From [Phialemoniopsis] sp. UDSM-2020 (Eukaryota; Ascomycota; Sordariomycetes; Thyridiales; Thyridiaceae), in contig JAEILZ010000001.1 in assembly GCA_018873225.1 (NCBI GenBank), positions 2,108,001 through 2,172,000 of the forward strand: a stretch of 64,000 nucleotides of DNA. Direction: 5' to 3'. The position numbers and the translations under genes were made by a program. Within the stretch, counting starts at the first letter, position 1, and each line of letters starts with the position of its first letter. The notes under the pieces were generated by a model. That model had not been told where the DNA came from. It saw only the letters and a list, made by a program, of their open reading frames with translations, and searched no databases. Of the stretch, positions 10,203-20,822 are shown piece after piece.

Positions 10203-10952
10203 CTACCTCGCAAGAAGGAAGCCTACTGAGACAGCAAGGAACGCTGCCTGTTTCCATTGTGCTGCCAGTCCTGGTGCGGCATCAGTCTGAGCCGCAGCCT
10301 CGAAAGGACTGCTTCCAGAGGTCTCCTTGTTTGGCTTGGGCTGGGATTGTGATGGTGACTTGGTCTGCTGTGCGCCGGTGGTATCTGTTGGGCGTTGGCG
10401 GTTGGAAGTGGTGTCGGCCGGTGCAGGACTGGCCTGAGTAGGTTCTGGTGATGGCGTGGTGGAGATAGGTGCGTCAATCGTTGATGAGATGGCATTCTCT
10501 TCCGAGCTGGAGGAGCTGGACGTCGATTTTGACCTGCCGCCGTTGGTGGATGTTGATTTGACGGCAACGGTCGAGCTAACCGTCGGTTGGCTTCCTTTTG
10601 AGCTTGGTTCATCCTCGTTCCCACCGCAAAGCACCGTCAACAGGTTGCCCTTAAGTGCCTGTCCCAGCACCGTGTTCGACGGGACGGCGACATCGATGCA
10701 GACGCCTCTCAGTGTCTGCTGAGTCTTGAGGATTCCCTTCTGGCAGCTCCTGGAGCACTGATTTCCACCGCCAAAGTCGGACATGAAGCAGCCTTCGAGC
10801 GGCTGGTTGTACGCTAGTATGCAGCCCAATGGCACGGTGGACGAGGCGATGAGCTGAAAATTAGACAGCGATAGCGCGGAGGCTGTCGAGGCCATCAAGA
10901 GTATGTGGCTCAGAGAGGACTGCAGTCCTTGTGACCTGCGCCGCCGAGCCAT
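10203..10952 (-). CDS. Secreted, probably GPI-anchored, cysteine-containing cell-surface protein
   Basis: A single exon of 249 residues starts at ATG 10952. The frame runs on upstream only to a TTG at 11048. The N-terminus is a signal peptide: basic MARRRRSQ, then a hydrophobic stretch ending near STASALS. The mature part begins with a compact region of about 85 residues holding six Cys (PLGC, LEGC, NQC, RSC, GVC, VLC), probably three disulfides. About 110 residues rich in Ser, Thr and Pro follow, typical of O-glycosylated wall-anchored proteins. The C-terminus is hydrophobic (WKQAAFLAVSVGFLLAR) after small residues (PGLAA), fitting a GPI signal. It is not a CFEM domain, because the Cys spacing does not match. 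Function unknown. Confidence 0.7.
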   Translation of the reverse strand: MARRRRSQGLQSSLSHILLMASTASALSLSNFQLIASSTVPLGCILAYNQPLEGCFMSDFGGGNQCSRSCQKGILKTQQTLRGVCIDVAVPSNTVLGQALKGNLLTVLCGGNEDEPSSKGSQPTVSSTVAVKSTSTNGGRSKSTSSSSSSEENAISSTIDAPISTTPSPEPTQASPAPADTTSNRQRPTDTTGAQQTKSPSQSQPKPNKETSGSSPFEAAAQTDAAPGLAAQWKQAAFLAVSVGFLLAR

Positions 10953-12782
10953 GACTGTGGGGGATTGGTGCGAGATGGACAAACGAATGACTGGAGAAGA
11001 ATCGTGTCGAGTCGATATTGATCGGTAGGAATCGTCCTTTTGTGACAAGCAGCAAAGTCAAAAGTCAAAGTCGACTTCTCTGTCGCTTTTTGCCTGGGTG
11101 GTGAAAGGGGGAAGATCGTCCTTGCCACCAGCAGTGGTGATGTGATTTCACCTGCCCGGTTTTCGCAAGATCGGACGGCGCTCAGTGAGATTTTCAGAGA
11201 GAATCCCAGGAACGCACTGCTCAAGAGGTGGACACGTTCACAGTCAGGCTCTGGGCGACCTGGAGAGGCGTTGTGTGGTCGGACGGGCAGGCAGATCGCG
11301 GGAATCCGAAACGCTCCGCGTCTCAGGGTGCGCAATGGCAAAGGGAAAGAATGAGCAGATCCTCTGACGACAAGTCAAATGCAAAGCGGACTTTTGCCTG
11401 AACCTGCGGCGAATAGAAGAGAATAAAAAAAGGGTTGTCGATCCGTCCAGGCGGAAGAATTGAGAATCGAATGAGACAAAAAAAGAGGAATAGAGAAAGG
11501 AAAGGGGAGGAGCGGGATCGAGGTGTAAGCTGATGAGGGTGAGGGACCCGAGAGAGTGGCTGCACCCGAGAATAGATACCTCTTTATTCTAGGAAGGGAA
11601 GCTCCCTGGTGAGTGGTGAGGGACCCCCTTCGCCAATCGCATGCAGGGTAGACCAACATTCACCCCCTGCCTCGAGTGCCTTCGAAGTACTTTTGGTACA
11701 TAACATTGAAATCATCACACTCCATTGCCACTGCAACATCAGTGACATACATACTCTCACCCTCGCGAGGTCAGTGAAGCCCCCCGGGGTCAACCAGGCC
11801 ATTCACGAGGATCGGCAAGCCATTGTTCGTCGCTCCCGGCTTGGATGACGAACCGAGCCGCGGTACCTCTCTGGCTGGTACGAGTCCAGTCTCAGCACTG
11901 AACGAGACAGATTACCTGCTGGTCTGGTAGTCCCCGACAGGACCTGCCCGGCACACTCAATGCGTCCAAGCAAGGCCCTCTTCCGATAGAGAGCGAGAGA
12001 GGGGGCCAAGAAATGTCACTGATTGGAATAGACTAACCTCCATGCACACGAGAATAGCGTCGGAGGTCGTGGGCTTGGACCGGCCATCCAAGACGCCGCG
12101 GGCTCCAGCTTCTGCAAGAGGGCAAGCAGCAGAGCCACCACAGGCTGAGAGCACCGACGTGTTTCCCCTTTACCTACTGGTCAGATGTTTCAGGCCGTCT
12201 TTTGCTCCTCGAGCTAGACCAGCACGCCAGGAGCCAATCGCGCTGGCGCAGTGCGCCCATGCTGGAGGGCAGGCTCCGGCGCAGCCAAAACCACTGGCCA
12301 GGCGACTCTGGGGTTGCGGTTGTGAAACATGAAACATCGCCTCGTTTGAGGAGTTTGGGTAGTGCGGCAACGACCCCTGATCCCTTGCTGATTGGCGGCT
12401 CTTAGCTCTGACCTGTGCCCCTCAACCCCGCTAGCAATTCGGTGCCACAGGCCAGCCACAGCTCTCGATTGGGAAGCTGTGTGCCGGGCGCGGGCACTAG
12501 CCACGCCGGTCGAAGATCTCGAGTCTAGCCCTTCCAGAACCAAAGGCACCATGGTCAACGACATCCGGTTACCAGGGCACATAATTGAAGGAACCTTCCC
12601 AAAACTATCTTAAATCCATTTCTGGTGGCTTTAATTAATAGGATACGCTCATGCTTGCCGCTAACACGGATATCTCCGCAACCGTTAAGAATCACAAAAA
12701 GTATGCCCATCCATCTAACAACGCCTATTCCCTGTTGCCGGTAGCCTGTCTCCAAGCAGTGATTTCCCTTTCTCGTACAGTA
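10953..12782. other. Intergenic: promoter of GPI protein gene, 3' flank of GPHR gene
   Basis: This 1.83-kb stretch lies upstream of the GPI-anchored protein gene and downstream of the GPHR-like gene. Purine-rich tracts on the plus strand (about 11340-11520) are pyrimidine-rich on the strand of the GPI gene and may belong to its promoter. No convincing gene was seen on either strand. Confidence 0.4.
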
Positions 12783-14489
12783 TCAGGACCTCTTCTGTCC
12801 CATCTCCTCCCCAGCGAGGTCATCCCACTCATCCCATATCGCCCCGTCGCCCGCTCCGCCGCCACCAATCTTGCTCCCGACCCATATGCCGGCCGCTGTG
12901 GCGGCGCTGGCCAGCAGGAACCAGCCCTCGAACCACCTGTCCACGAACCCGGGCTCCAGGGCGCTCTCTAGCGCGTCGCTGATGGTACTTCCCACCTCGC
13001 GCGGCAGGTTGCTGCGCAGGAGCAGCGCCGCGCTGATGACGTAGGTGGCAGCGATCTGCCCGATGAGCAGCGCCAGGTTGGCCTGCGCCTGGTGCAGCAG
13101 GCCGGGCATCCACTTGGCGAAGATGTGGAAGGTCTGCAGGACCGAGTTGGCTGACGCGGCGAGGATGACGCCCGACAGGAGAAAGGATATCTGGCGGGCC
13201 CATGCGATCTGGTCTAGCTTCGGGTCCCAGTGCTTAGCGAGCAGGCCGAGGAAGCGGTTGATCGGGTCCGAGGACGAGAATGAAGACCCCGGATAGTAGA
13301 GCCGGCGTAAGGTAGTCATAGTGGTGGCGATGATGCGGTACACGCAGTATAAGCTGAACGCGTATGTGGGTATGGTGAGTAATTTGCCCACCGTGGTCCC
13401 GGCTCTGACGTCCGCCGCTTGTCTGTTCTGCAACATAGACAGAGAGGAAGTCAGACTCGCCTCCATGGATTCGAGGCCGTTAATTTCCATCTGTAGCATC
13501 TTGATCTCGGCCGTCTCGCCACCTCCTCCCATGCTCTTGATTGACCCAACCAGCTTGCCCATCAGACCGGCAGAGGAGGTACCAGAAGCCTCCGCGGTCG
13601 CAGCAGCCTTTCGCTGCAAGGAGTGCAGCCGGTGGCGTTTGGTCAAGAGCATTTCCCTCGTAGCTTCCAACCCAGACTGCTTCCTCGAGATGTCAGCGTC
13701 AGTGACCGGCCGTCGCTTGAATGCCCGGTTATCCGCGAAAAGATGCCAGGGCGAGGAAACGCTCGCGAATCCTGACAGTAGTGCCATGAGAGAAATGCCG
13801 ACGATACCGATCCGCTCGAGGCAGGCGCGTGCCAGCCCCCGCCCGCCGTCCTCAGTCAGATCCGCCATATCCAAGTTCATAGAACCGCCCGCCGAGCCTT
13901 CTCTGGTAGCCATCGATATTCCCGTGCTGTCAAAGTCGTCCCTTGAGTCCCTGGCGTACATATAACTTTCGTTTACGCCCGGAACCGCCCGTCCAAGCGA
14001 CCAAAACACGAACAACCATGCTCCAAAGGCTGTCAGCTGTAGTACCCAGGCCACCCTTGGTATCCTTCCCTTGGCCGTTCGCTGAAATGACCATCCCGTC
14101 CCGGCCACGATAGATTGTAGTTCGAGGAAAGGTATCAGGACGATCAGGAAGAACAACAAAGTCGGCACTGTGAAGCGAAGCGCCGTCGCCCGCGCCGTGG
14201 GGTTGACCAGGTCCGAAATCTCCGCCAGAATCAGCTCCCCCAGGACCGTCGCAAGCCCGATCGTCGTCGCAAACGTAAAGGAGGCGAACCTCCTGCGCAG
14301 CGAGCGTGACCCATGCTCGGCGTGCGCTTGCTGGAGCGAAGGCGGCGCCGACGAGGGCAGGTAATGGTCCTCGCCGTCTCGCGAGTCCTGGACGCGGGAC
14401 AGCTTGGGAAAGACCTTTCTCGAGGCTACGACAAAGGCGATGGCGAAGGACGCTACAAAGGGCGACAGGGCGAAAAAGGTCGAGAGCAT
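12783..14489 (-). CDS. Golgi pH regulator / GPR89-GTG family multi-pass membrane protein
   Basis: Members of this family act as anion channels in Golgi acidification in animals. Plant relatives were reported as receptor-like GTG proteins. The role in fungi is little known. A single exon of 568 residues starts at ATG 14489 (MLSTFFALSPFVASFAIAFVV, an immediate membrane helix). An in-frame ATG at 14546 would add 19 polar, Cys-containing residues and is less likely. Visible in order: five N-terminal helices up to GRAVPGV; the family core GISLMALLSGFASVSSPW followed by a cytoplasmic coiled coil (about 40 residues with SRKQSGLEATREMLLTKRHRL); and C-terminal helices LLTIPTYAFSLYCVYRII, ISFLLSGVILAAS, LALLIGQIAATYVISAALLL. 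The acidic tail ends DEWDDLAGEEMGQ. The SGF(A/G)(S/A)VSSPW block is diagnostic. Confidence 0.88.
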   Translation of the reverse strand: MLSTFFALSPFVASFAIAFVVASRKVFPKLSRVQDSRDGEDHYLPSSAPPSLQQAHAEHGSRSLRRRFASFTFATTIGLATVLGELILAEISDLVNPTARATALRFTVPTLLFFLIVLIPFLELQSIVAGTGWSFQRTAKGRIPRVAWVLQLTAFGAWLFVFWSLGRAVPGVNESYMYARDSRDDFDSTGISMATREGSAGGSMNLDMADLTEDGGRGLARACLERIGIVGISLMALLSGFASVSSPWHLFADNRAFKRRPVTDADISRKQSGLEATREMLLTKRHRLHSLQRKAAATAEASGTSSAGLMGKLVGSIKSMGGGGETAEIKMLQMEINGLESMEASLTSSLSMLQNRQAADVRAGTTVGKLLTIPTYAFSLYCVYRIIATTMTTLRRLYYPGSSFSSSDPINRFLGLLAKHWDPKLDQIAWARQISFLLSGVILAASANSVLQTFHIFAKWMPGLLHQAQANLALLIGQIAATYVISAALLLRSNLPREVGSTISDALESALEPGFVDRWFEGWFLLASAATAAGIWVGSKIGGGGAGDGAIWDEWDDLAGEEMGQKRS

Positions 14490-15320
14490 GGTGCCAGGAG
14501 GGGTGGCTGCGCAAGCGTGCTCATCGCAACCATGACGGAATCGCATTGGAATGGGCGGATCTGCTGTTTACGTATCGAAAGTTTGGTTCTGGATTCGAGA
14601 GTGTTCTCGAGCACGCTTTTACATGGCTCTGCTCGCAGTCTACCTATCCAGCTGAGAGTGAGTCCAAGGACAAGAGTCGGGCGATGTGTGCGTTGTGAGA
14701 CTCATTGCAGCATACGACGTCTCAAAGAGTGGATTGACAGATCAAACTGCCCGTTGATACAGTGTGGTACGTACGCTTCTGCACTTGAATGTACCAGGGT
14801 GGATCAGGATTCAGGTACGGAGTACACGGTGGGCCCTCGACGAACACATCACGTGATCGCACACATACCACAGCAAGGCGGGTCTACAGCGGTTACCGAT
14901 CAGTCTGTTTCTGGACTTCAGCATCCATGCTGCAATATTTGTGAGAGGTGATGTTCCAATCTGTATTCATTGTCGCACTCCTATTGTTGCACTGTTTGAC
15001 GTGACAAAGAAAAAAGAACTCCCAATAACCGAACCCTACGCCACAGACGCCGGGTACCACGTCAATCGTGTACCGCTACAGCGCTCCTATGTTCCACACT
15101 GCGCCGGTAGGCCCGAAAGGCGTACCGGATCCCTTTGAGATCCTGGCGACGCGCACATGCCCCGAAACGTTCCAACGCTCTCTGATTGCTCCGTAACTTA
15201 AAACAACCCTTAGAAAACCCTGATGGCACAAAATGAAGGGTTCCTCGCCGTAAGAAGAGTAGCAGAGTTGCGAGGGACGACGGCGCGATAGTTGGTATCG
15301 TGCTGCCTCCCTCGCCCGTC
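14490..15320. other. Intergenic: GPHR promoter and 3' flank of stress-protein gene
   Basis: This is the region upstream of the GPHR-like gene. It holds a perfect 10-base palindrome with a CACGTG core (14848-14857), listed separately. Nothing else is recognised. Confidence 0.4.
14848..14857. promoter_or_regulatory. Palindromic CACGTG (E-box-like) site
   Basis: The sequence ATCACGTGAT is a perfect palindrome about 360 bases upstream of the GPHR-like start codon. CACGTG flanked by T and A is the preferred site of basic helix-loop-helix factors of the Cbf1 type in fungi. Binding is inferred from the motif alone, and one such site can occur by chance. Confidence 0.3.
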
Positions 15321-16505
15321 TCACCCCTCGTCGTCATCGGACGAGACGTTGGCGCTTGACTTGAGCGCTGCCGCCTCGCCGACCTCCATCTCGTGCAACC
15401 GCTTCTTCTGCTGTTTTTCCTCTTGCTGGGTCTTCGCCCTGGCCTGCTCGCCTGTCATAACTTCAAACTCGCCGTCCTCATCGCTATCGTCGTCTTCGCT
15501 GTCATTCGACGGTGCCAGGACCGGTCCAACCGGGGAGGGGGGCACATCAGCAGCTACGGCCGGAGCTTCGGGCACGGCGTCTATATCGGGCATTGGAGAA
15601 GTGGATTGGCGGCTTCGTAGAACTGCCTGAACGTCGATCGGTTTCAGAGTGGGGTCGAACGCCGCTGGCAAGCCAATTGCTGCCGCAACCCTGTGTGCCT
15701 CTTCATCCGGCGACAGACGGGCCTCCATGTCGTACAGACTGCTGTTCTCGCTGTCGGCCTCGTGCCGGCCCCTCGTTGCACTGAGCATGGAGACGTAACT
15801 TTGTCGGGTCGGATCCTGCGCTCGTTTGTCCTTCTTCTTTTGGCGCTTTGCAGAATCGCGTACCACCACCGTCGGGATCGGCGAGTACTGTAGGCAGTAC
15901 TTGGAAAAGGAGTTGGTGTTGACCAATCCCTGGAAGCCGCCGAGTGACCGACCTCTGGTTCCGACAACAAGCATTGACGGCTGGTACACCTGGATCTGCT
16001 CGTACAAATTCCCGATTAGCATGTGAACCAGGCTTGTGGGGGATGGAGACCCAATTAGTGAGCCGCACAGCGTGAAGAGACGTACCAGTTTTTGGAAAGT
16101 AGAGTGCAGTTTCCCAACCGCAAACTCCAGCTTCACACTCACAGCACGGTGCGCTGGGATTTTCTTCTTGATGTTCTCGACCATCTCGTCGGCGCGGGCC
16201 TTGTATTGCCTCTCGTCCATCGATCGGGCATCCTTGTCGCTAACGTGGACGCAGATAATCTCGTCGCCATCTTCTGCGTACTCCTCTAATAGCCACTGTA
16301 GAGCGAAGTCCGAATAGTTGTGCGAGTCGACACCGACCATGACGGTGCGGGACCGCCTTCGAGGATGGTATCCATGATGACTGATGCTCAGCGTATATCC
16401 GAGTGTGTTGTTCTTGGACGGCTCGCCGACAGGGATGTTGTCAAAAGCAACATGTTTTCGAAACCTAGGCGCAGTGGCAGCCGATGCCTCAGTTAGCGTC
16501 GCCAT
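15321..16505 (-). CDS. Universal stress protein (UspA-like) domain protein
   Basis: The UspA-like alpha/beta fold often binds ATP. Fungal members of this size are linked to stress responses, but substrates are unknown. The start is ATG 16505, as the longer open frame begins only at TTG. The fold begins RTVMVGVDSHNYSDFALQWLLEEYAEDGDEIICVHV and ends with LVVGTRGRSLGG (the G-x-R-G type nucleotide loop) and PIPTVVVRD. An intron of exactly 90 bases (16085-15996) is inferred: donor GTACGT after STFQKL, branch TGCTAATC, acceptor GAGCAG before IQVYQPSM. It is in phase 0 with no stop codon, so the unspliced frame also stays open. Removing it gives the normal helix-strand spacing. The tail (~180 residues) is acidic with Ser-Asp repeats (SSDDDEG end). 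Confidence 0.85.
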   Translation of the reverse strand: MATLTEASAATAPRFRKHVAFDNIPVGEPSKNNTLGYTLSISHHGYHPRRRSRTVMVGVDSHNYSDFALQWLLEEYAEDGDEIICVHVSDKDARSMDERQYKARADEMVENIKKKIPAHRAVSVKLEFAVGKLHSTFQKLVRLFTLCGSLIGSPSPTSLVHMLIGNLYEQIQVYQPSMLVVGTRGRSLGGFQGLVNTNSFSKYCLQYSPIPTVVVRDSAKRQKKKDKRAQDPTRQSYVSMLSATRGRHEADSENSSLYDMEARLSPDEEAHRVAAAIGLPAAFDPTLKPIDVQAVLRSRQSTSPMPDIDAVPEAPAVAADVPPSPVGPVLAPSNDSEDDDSDEDGEFEVMTGEQARAKTQQEEKQQKKRLHEMEVGEAAALKSSANVSSDDDEG

Positions 16506-17539
16506 AAGACAGTGTACAATGCTTGTTGTATGCGCAGTAGGTCCATAGAGTATAGGTAGAGGATAGAAATGCTCGGAAATCAACAGTGGGAAGCGAGCGC
16601 AATGGGAAGCGCAACAAGTGCGGGCGATGATGAGGCCAGGAGGGGCAAAGATGGAGTAAGGCGTGAGGCGGTGCGGCCAAGGACAAGACGCTTGTGAGAG
16701 GAGAAAGAGCTCACGACAACCCAAAACGGGACCAAAATGGCCACTAAACAGCCTTTAGTGTCAGAGTCAATCGCCCGACTAGAGCGGTCCAGCACCTGAC
16801 AATGGCTGATGTTTGTGTTCTCCTGGTGCTTAGTCCAGTGGGGTTGTGGTGGGGTTTGGGCTTGGACCGAGAGGCTGGTGCCTCATCGGAATGCCCAAAT
16901 GACGGGCGACTCGATTACACAGCCAGGCGGATGTGGGAGTCATGACGGACAGACAGCGAGTAAGTGGAGTGACATCGACACTCCCGCCGGTAGGTACTTG
17001 ACGAGGAGTTCTGCAAGCTTTCAGACTGGGCCAGTCAAGCAAGCATTGAGATTCGAGAATACCATTGTGGCTCCCCACAATGCCGATACGAGGATCTCTG
17101 TCCTCTCCCCCGCACTGTAGCAGGTACCGCCAGCACTGAGGCCGCCGAGATGGCTTACCCCGTCGGCAGTAAACTGTGCGTGGTGTGTGTATGGAGTCAA
17201 GGGAGTATGTGCACATGTGTGAGGAGGGTCATGTCATGATGGCGCTACCAGGCTGGGTCTGCCCCTAATGAGGAAGCTAGCAGGAGCTGGGGTAGGGATT
17301 CAGGGTGGAGGACTGGAGAAATAACCGCCTAAAGCGAGCGAGACGGCCCGCCGTGCAGCAGGTCCAGTCGGGTCTCCTTGGTCTGGGCCCAACCATCGAC
17401 GTGGTCCCCCCCGACTTCGAGGCTCCTCGATCGAGTGCATGTGTATGTCACGCGCTCGGCTCTCGAAAGCAAGTCGACGCCGTCATAGGGGTTCTTTTGA
17501 ATGTGCGGAGGAGCGAGGAGAGTAAATGAAATTACCGAC
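16506..17539. other. Intergenic: stress-protein promoter and 3' flank of Ser/Pro-rich gene
   Basis: About 1 kb upstream of the stress-protein gene. The lower part (17300-17539) could hold an extra exon of the neighbouring Ser/Pro-rich gene, whose frame ends inside a donor-like GTAAGT. No acceptor could be fixed. Confidence 0.4.
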
Positions 17540-17962
17540 TTACCGGTGCGGTTTTGGCGAGCTGAATCGCTTGTTGCGTTGGTGGCCTTGAGGAAGGCCG
17601 GGAGTCACGGGCGGACGAAAGCTGACTGACGACTTTCTCGAATCTCTCCCGGTAAGATCGACGTCACTCCCTGGAGTGACAGTGGAATCTTTCTGATCGT
17701 CGGGGCTGACGACGGTCGAGGTGTTACTACTGGATGTTGTCACTGAGCTCCGTCTGCTCTCTCTGATCTCTTTCACTGGGCTCAATGCAGCCTTGCCAGT
17801 CGGTGTGGTATCGCCGCTTTTAACGGAAAAGTAATCGGCAGTGCCGTCGAGCTTGCTATTGCGCTTCTTGGGTGGGACTAGAGATCCGGGCGATACATCG
17901 GAGTCTGGACTATCAGGAGCAACAACCGTGGATTGACTCGGAGAGGGTGATGGCGCAGTCAT
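17540..17962 (-). CDS. Small Ser/Pro-rich protein of unknown function
   Basis: An open frame of 140 residues starts at ATG 17962. The frame continues upstream only to a TTG at 18013, so an upstream exon is possible. It is disordered, dominated by Ser, Thr, Pro and Lys, with many SP/TP sites (PSPSPSQ, PDSPDSD, PTGKAALSPVK), suggesting proline-directed phosphorylation. A less degenerate core reads KKRNSKLDGTADYFSVKSGD. Codon use and composition look coding, and the antisense frames do not. The stop codon TAA (17542-17540) lies inside a perfect GTAAGT donor (17543-17538), so the annotated end may instead be a splice junction. No family was recognised, so treat the ends as uncertain. Confidence 0.55.
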   Translation of the reverse strand: MTAPSPSPSQSTVVAPDSPDSDVSPGSLVPPKKRNSKLDGTADYFSVKSGDTTPTGKAALSPVKEIRESRRSSVTTSSSNTSTVVSPDDQKDSTVTPGSDVDLTGRDSRKSSVSFRPPVTPGLPQGHQRNKRFSSPKPHR

Positions 17963-20822
17963 AGTACGGCGCTCGTAAGGACTCGGAGCTGTTAGTAGTT
18001 TCTTGGTGGACAACGGTGCCAGTGCTCAAAGGGCCTCAGGAAGCGGCCGGCAGAGGCGATATCGTGGGATCAAGCATCGAGCTTGTGAGAAAGAAAGAAG
18101 AGGTAGGAAGTCGATCGAGTTGCGACCGATGGAGCAGGTTTGAAGAATGCGAAACCAGGTAAGCTAGGGACCTTGGCGACAAGCTCCAAGCTCGGCGCCT
18201 CCGAATAAAATCCTAAAGTGCCGGTCCGGGTTACCCCCCTGGATATCTAGTTGCAGTAGTCGTTGATTTGAGAAACCACTGTGTCCGAACAATGAAGAAA
18301 GAATGAATGGATTGTCAAGAAGGTAAAGAGATCAACGTGGTTCGTTTGCTTGGCGGATGGACAGGGAATGAATCACGAGAGTGACATCAGTCCCAGGCAG
18401 CCAAGCCAAGCTCTTATCAGGTTGCTCCCACGTGCAAATCAGCCAGGGCAGGAGCTGGTCAGACAGAAAATGGTCCGATAATTTCGGTTGTGTGGTCTGG
18501 CGAGTACGATATATCACAGAATGCTCAAATGATCAACAGATTTCTCGCTGGAGATGGGGAGCTTGAGCTCTCAGCGAGGGAGGCGCGGCGGGAAGAGGTG
18601 GAAAGAAGTCCTACAGGGTCGCATTTTGGAATCAGGACAGGCAGTGGAAGGAAAAAGAACATATAAGATCGGAAGGGATAAGGAAAAGAGGGAGCTCAAG
18701 AAGAGGCGAGCCAAACCCAGGTAGATGTATGCCAAGATCAGACGGCAAGCGGGCCACTTTTTAGCTTTGCAATCTTGCTCCATTCACAAGGGTATCGAGT
18801 GGTTGTAGGGGAGGGTGGTGGTGGTGTTGAACGGCCGGGGAGGGGGACGAGGCCAAACCAAAAACCTCATGGGGATGCGTAACAAAAAAGCAGTCGCCCT
18901 ATGCCATGCCATTCCGCTTTGCCGTCTTGTGCTGGAGCCAAGCTTTTCTTGTCTCTGGCCGGGAGCCACGCCATCGGGGTTCATCTGTCCTCTCATCCTC
19001 CATTTCTCTCGCACGCGCTGCAAGCATGGCAGTCCTATGTCACCAGAGTTCTTGGCTTCTTGGCATGCTGCCATGAGGCCTCCTCCCTTGCTTGTTAGGG
19101 ACCAGGTCTTGGTAATCAGGTGTGGTGAGCTGCTGCGCTGGTGTTTGACAGAGGTTCCTTTCTCCGTATTACTGTTAGTTAGTTATTTGCTAGGCCCAAG
19201 CCCGGAAGGCTCCTTGCGCATATCCGCACCCTGCTCAGGCCCTGGTCGTACGCGCCATCGAATCACACTACATCATACATCTACAAGGTAAGTACCAAAA
19301 TACCTACGTACTTACTCAATCTCCTCCCATTCTACGGCCCCTGTTCAAGGTGGAAGAGTTGTTGTATCTTTAGCTGTGAGGCTCTCGCATTCCCACACCT
19401 CCCACTGATAGCTACCCCTCCACACTCAAGACACGTCGCCGTCGGCTCCCTCCAGCTGCCGTCACTGACTGGCCCATGCCTACCCGGTCGGCATGGGGTC
19501 ATTCGAGGATGATTGTCGATCAGTGATGACACCGACCCTGATGATGATGAGTGATGAGGGGTTGTGTCCTGTGCAGCAAAGACAGACCGGGGTCTCAGAC
19601 CAGATGCCACGGCCATCATATGGTGCATTCTCTCTCGCCGTTGGCGCAATCTCCGGCCCCCATCCGGGGTATCTTGAAGATTGGACATCGAAGACCTGCA
19701 AAAGGGAGATAGATGGATGGGCACATCCATCCGAGAGGGCACCAGGGCAACAGCCGTGTAACACGCCGTCGGTGCGCCCACGACCCTCTCATACCTTGCT
19801 CGACCTGCACCACAGGCACGCAATATACAGATAGTAGGATCGCACGGCATCATGCAGCTAGTCGTGGGGCTTGCAGCATGCAGCCTCACCGGATCAATCT
19901 GACTGGGTTGACATGCCTCCCTGCACCAGCTCGCGCGCAGCTTCTCGTGGTAACATGCGCGGCGCCCGCCCCCCTCCGCGCTGAGACGTAGCACTGCGGC
20001 GGCCCTGTAGTGGTGGGCAGATCCCTCCGGCATCTTGCTTGCTTGCTTGCCTATCTGCCATGCCATGCTGTTCATGTTGGATGCACGGGTTGACAGCCAG
20101 CCTCCTCCGTGGTCCGATAATTCCCGCCAAGGGTCCAACGTCGATGTATGCACACAATGGAAGAGTCTAGCAGGGTTGCTATCACTTCTCACCAATACGA
20201 GTAGTTATATTGTTTTCTTTTTTGATATGGTATGCCAGGTCATCACGCCTCGGTAGATGGCCCGATACTCTCCATAAACCTCACCGCTCCTGTCAACGGC
20301 GGGAGCTAGCGCCCGGCTGTTGATCGCTAGTCCCCTACCGGGCGGGAGTATCCAGGCCCAGCTACACACTCTGGGACCTTGCCAAATTCGGGCTTGAGAA
20401 AAAAATGGAACCGGTTCCCTGCCGAGGATGGAGTAAGCTCAGGCGCACAAGGATGATTTCTATTCACAGGGACCAAGATAGAGAAGAGAGTGAGCTTTGA
20501 CCCGTTCCCGGGCAGCCAACCAGTTCTTGAAAATTGAGCATGTTGCGACTTTTCGTGGATATGAGTGGACGGTTTGCTGGCAGTTGAGCGAGACCGCCAT
20601 TTACCGGATCCTTATCTCGTCTCAGATCTACCAATTTGCCAAATCACCAGCCCGTCCATCCGAGTTTTCCATACTGGTAACACCTCGACGCCTATGCAAT
20701 GCAGCTGACAAAGAGCTCCTGCGTAACCATTACCGTCCCAAGATTGCACAATTACTAACAGGATAAGCAAACCATCCGGAAGTGGAAGTGGTATGATGAA
20801 TTCCTGCCCTCTCCTACGTCAC
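17963..20822. other. Long gene-free region upstream of Ser/Pro-rich gene
   Basis: At 2.86 kb this is the largest gene-free stretch in the window, from the upstream side of the Ser/Pro-rich gene to the 3' end of eIF3l. Open frames here (for example 19332-20195 on the minus strand) start from non-ATG codons and have Cys/Arg/His-rich, non-protein-like composition. A short TTGC tandem repeat lies at 20035-20050. A long non-coding transcript or a large promoter is possible but not demonstrated. Confidence 0.35.
20035..20050. repeat. Short tandem repeat (TTGC)4
   Basis: Four uninterrupted copies of TTGC in an intergenic region. It is a simple microsatellite, with no function implied. Confidence 0.8.

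Noticed and set aside
16016..16085. Shorter alternative intron in the stress-protein gene ending at CACAAG
   Set aside because: This acceptor would shift the frame and lose the conserved VVGTRGRS strand, while the GAGCAG acceptor keeps it.
19332..20195. 287-residue open frame on the minus strand
   Set aside because: Starts at TTG, rich in Cys, Arg, His and Met with no domain-like pattern. Typical of chance openness in GC-rich intergenic DNA.
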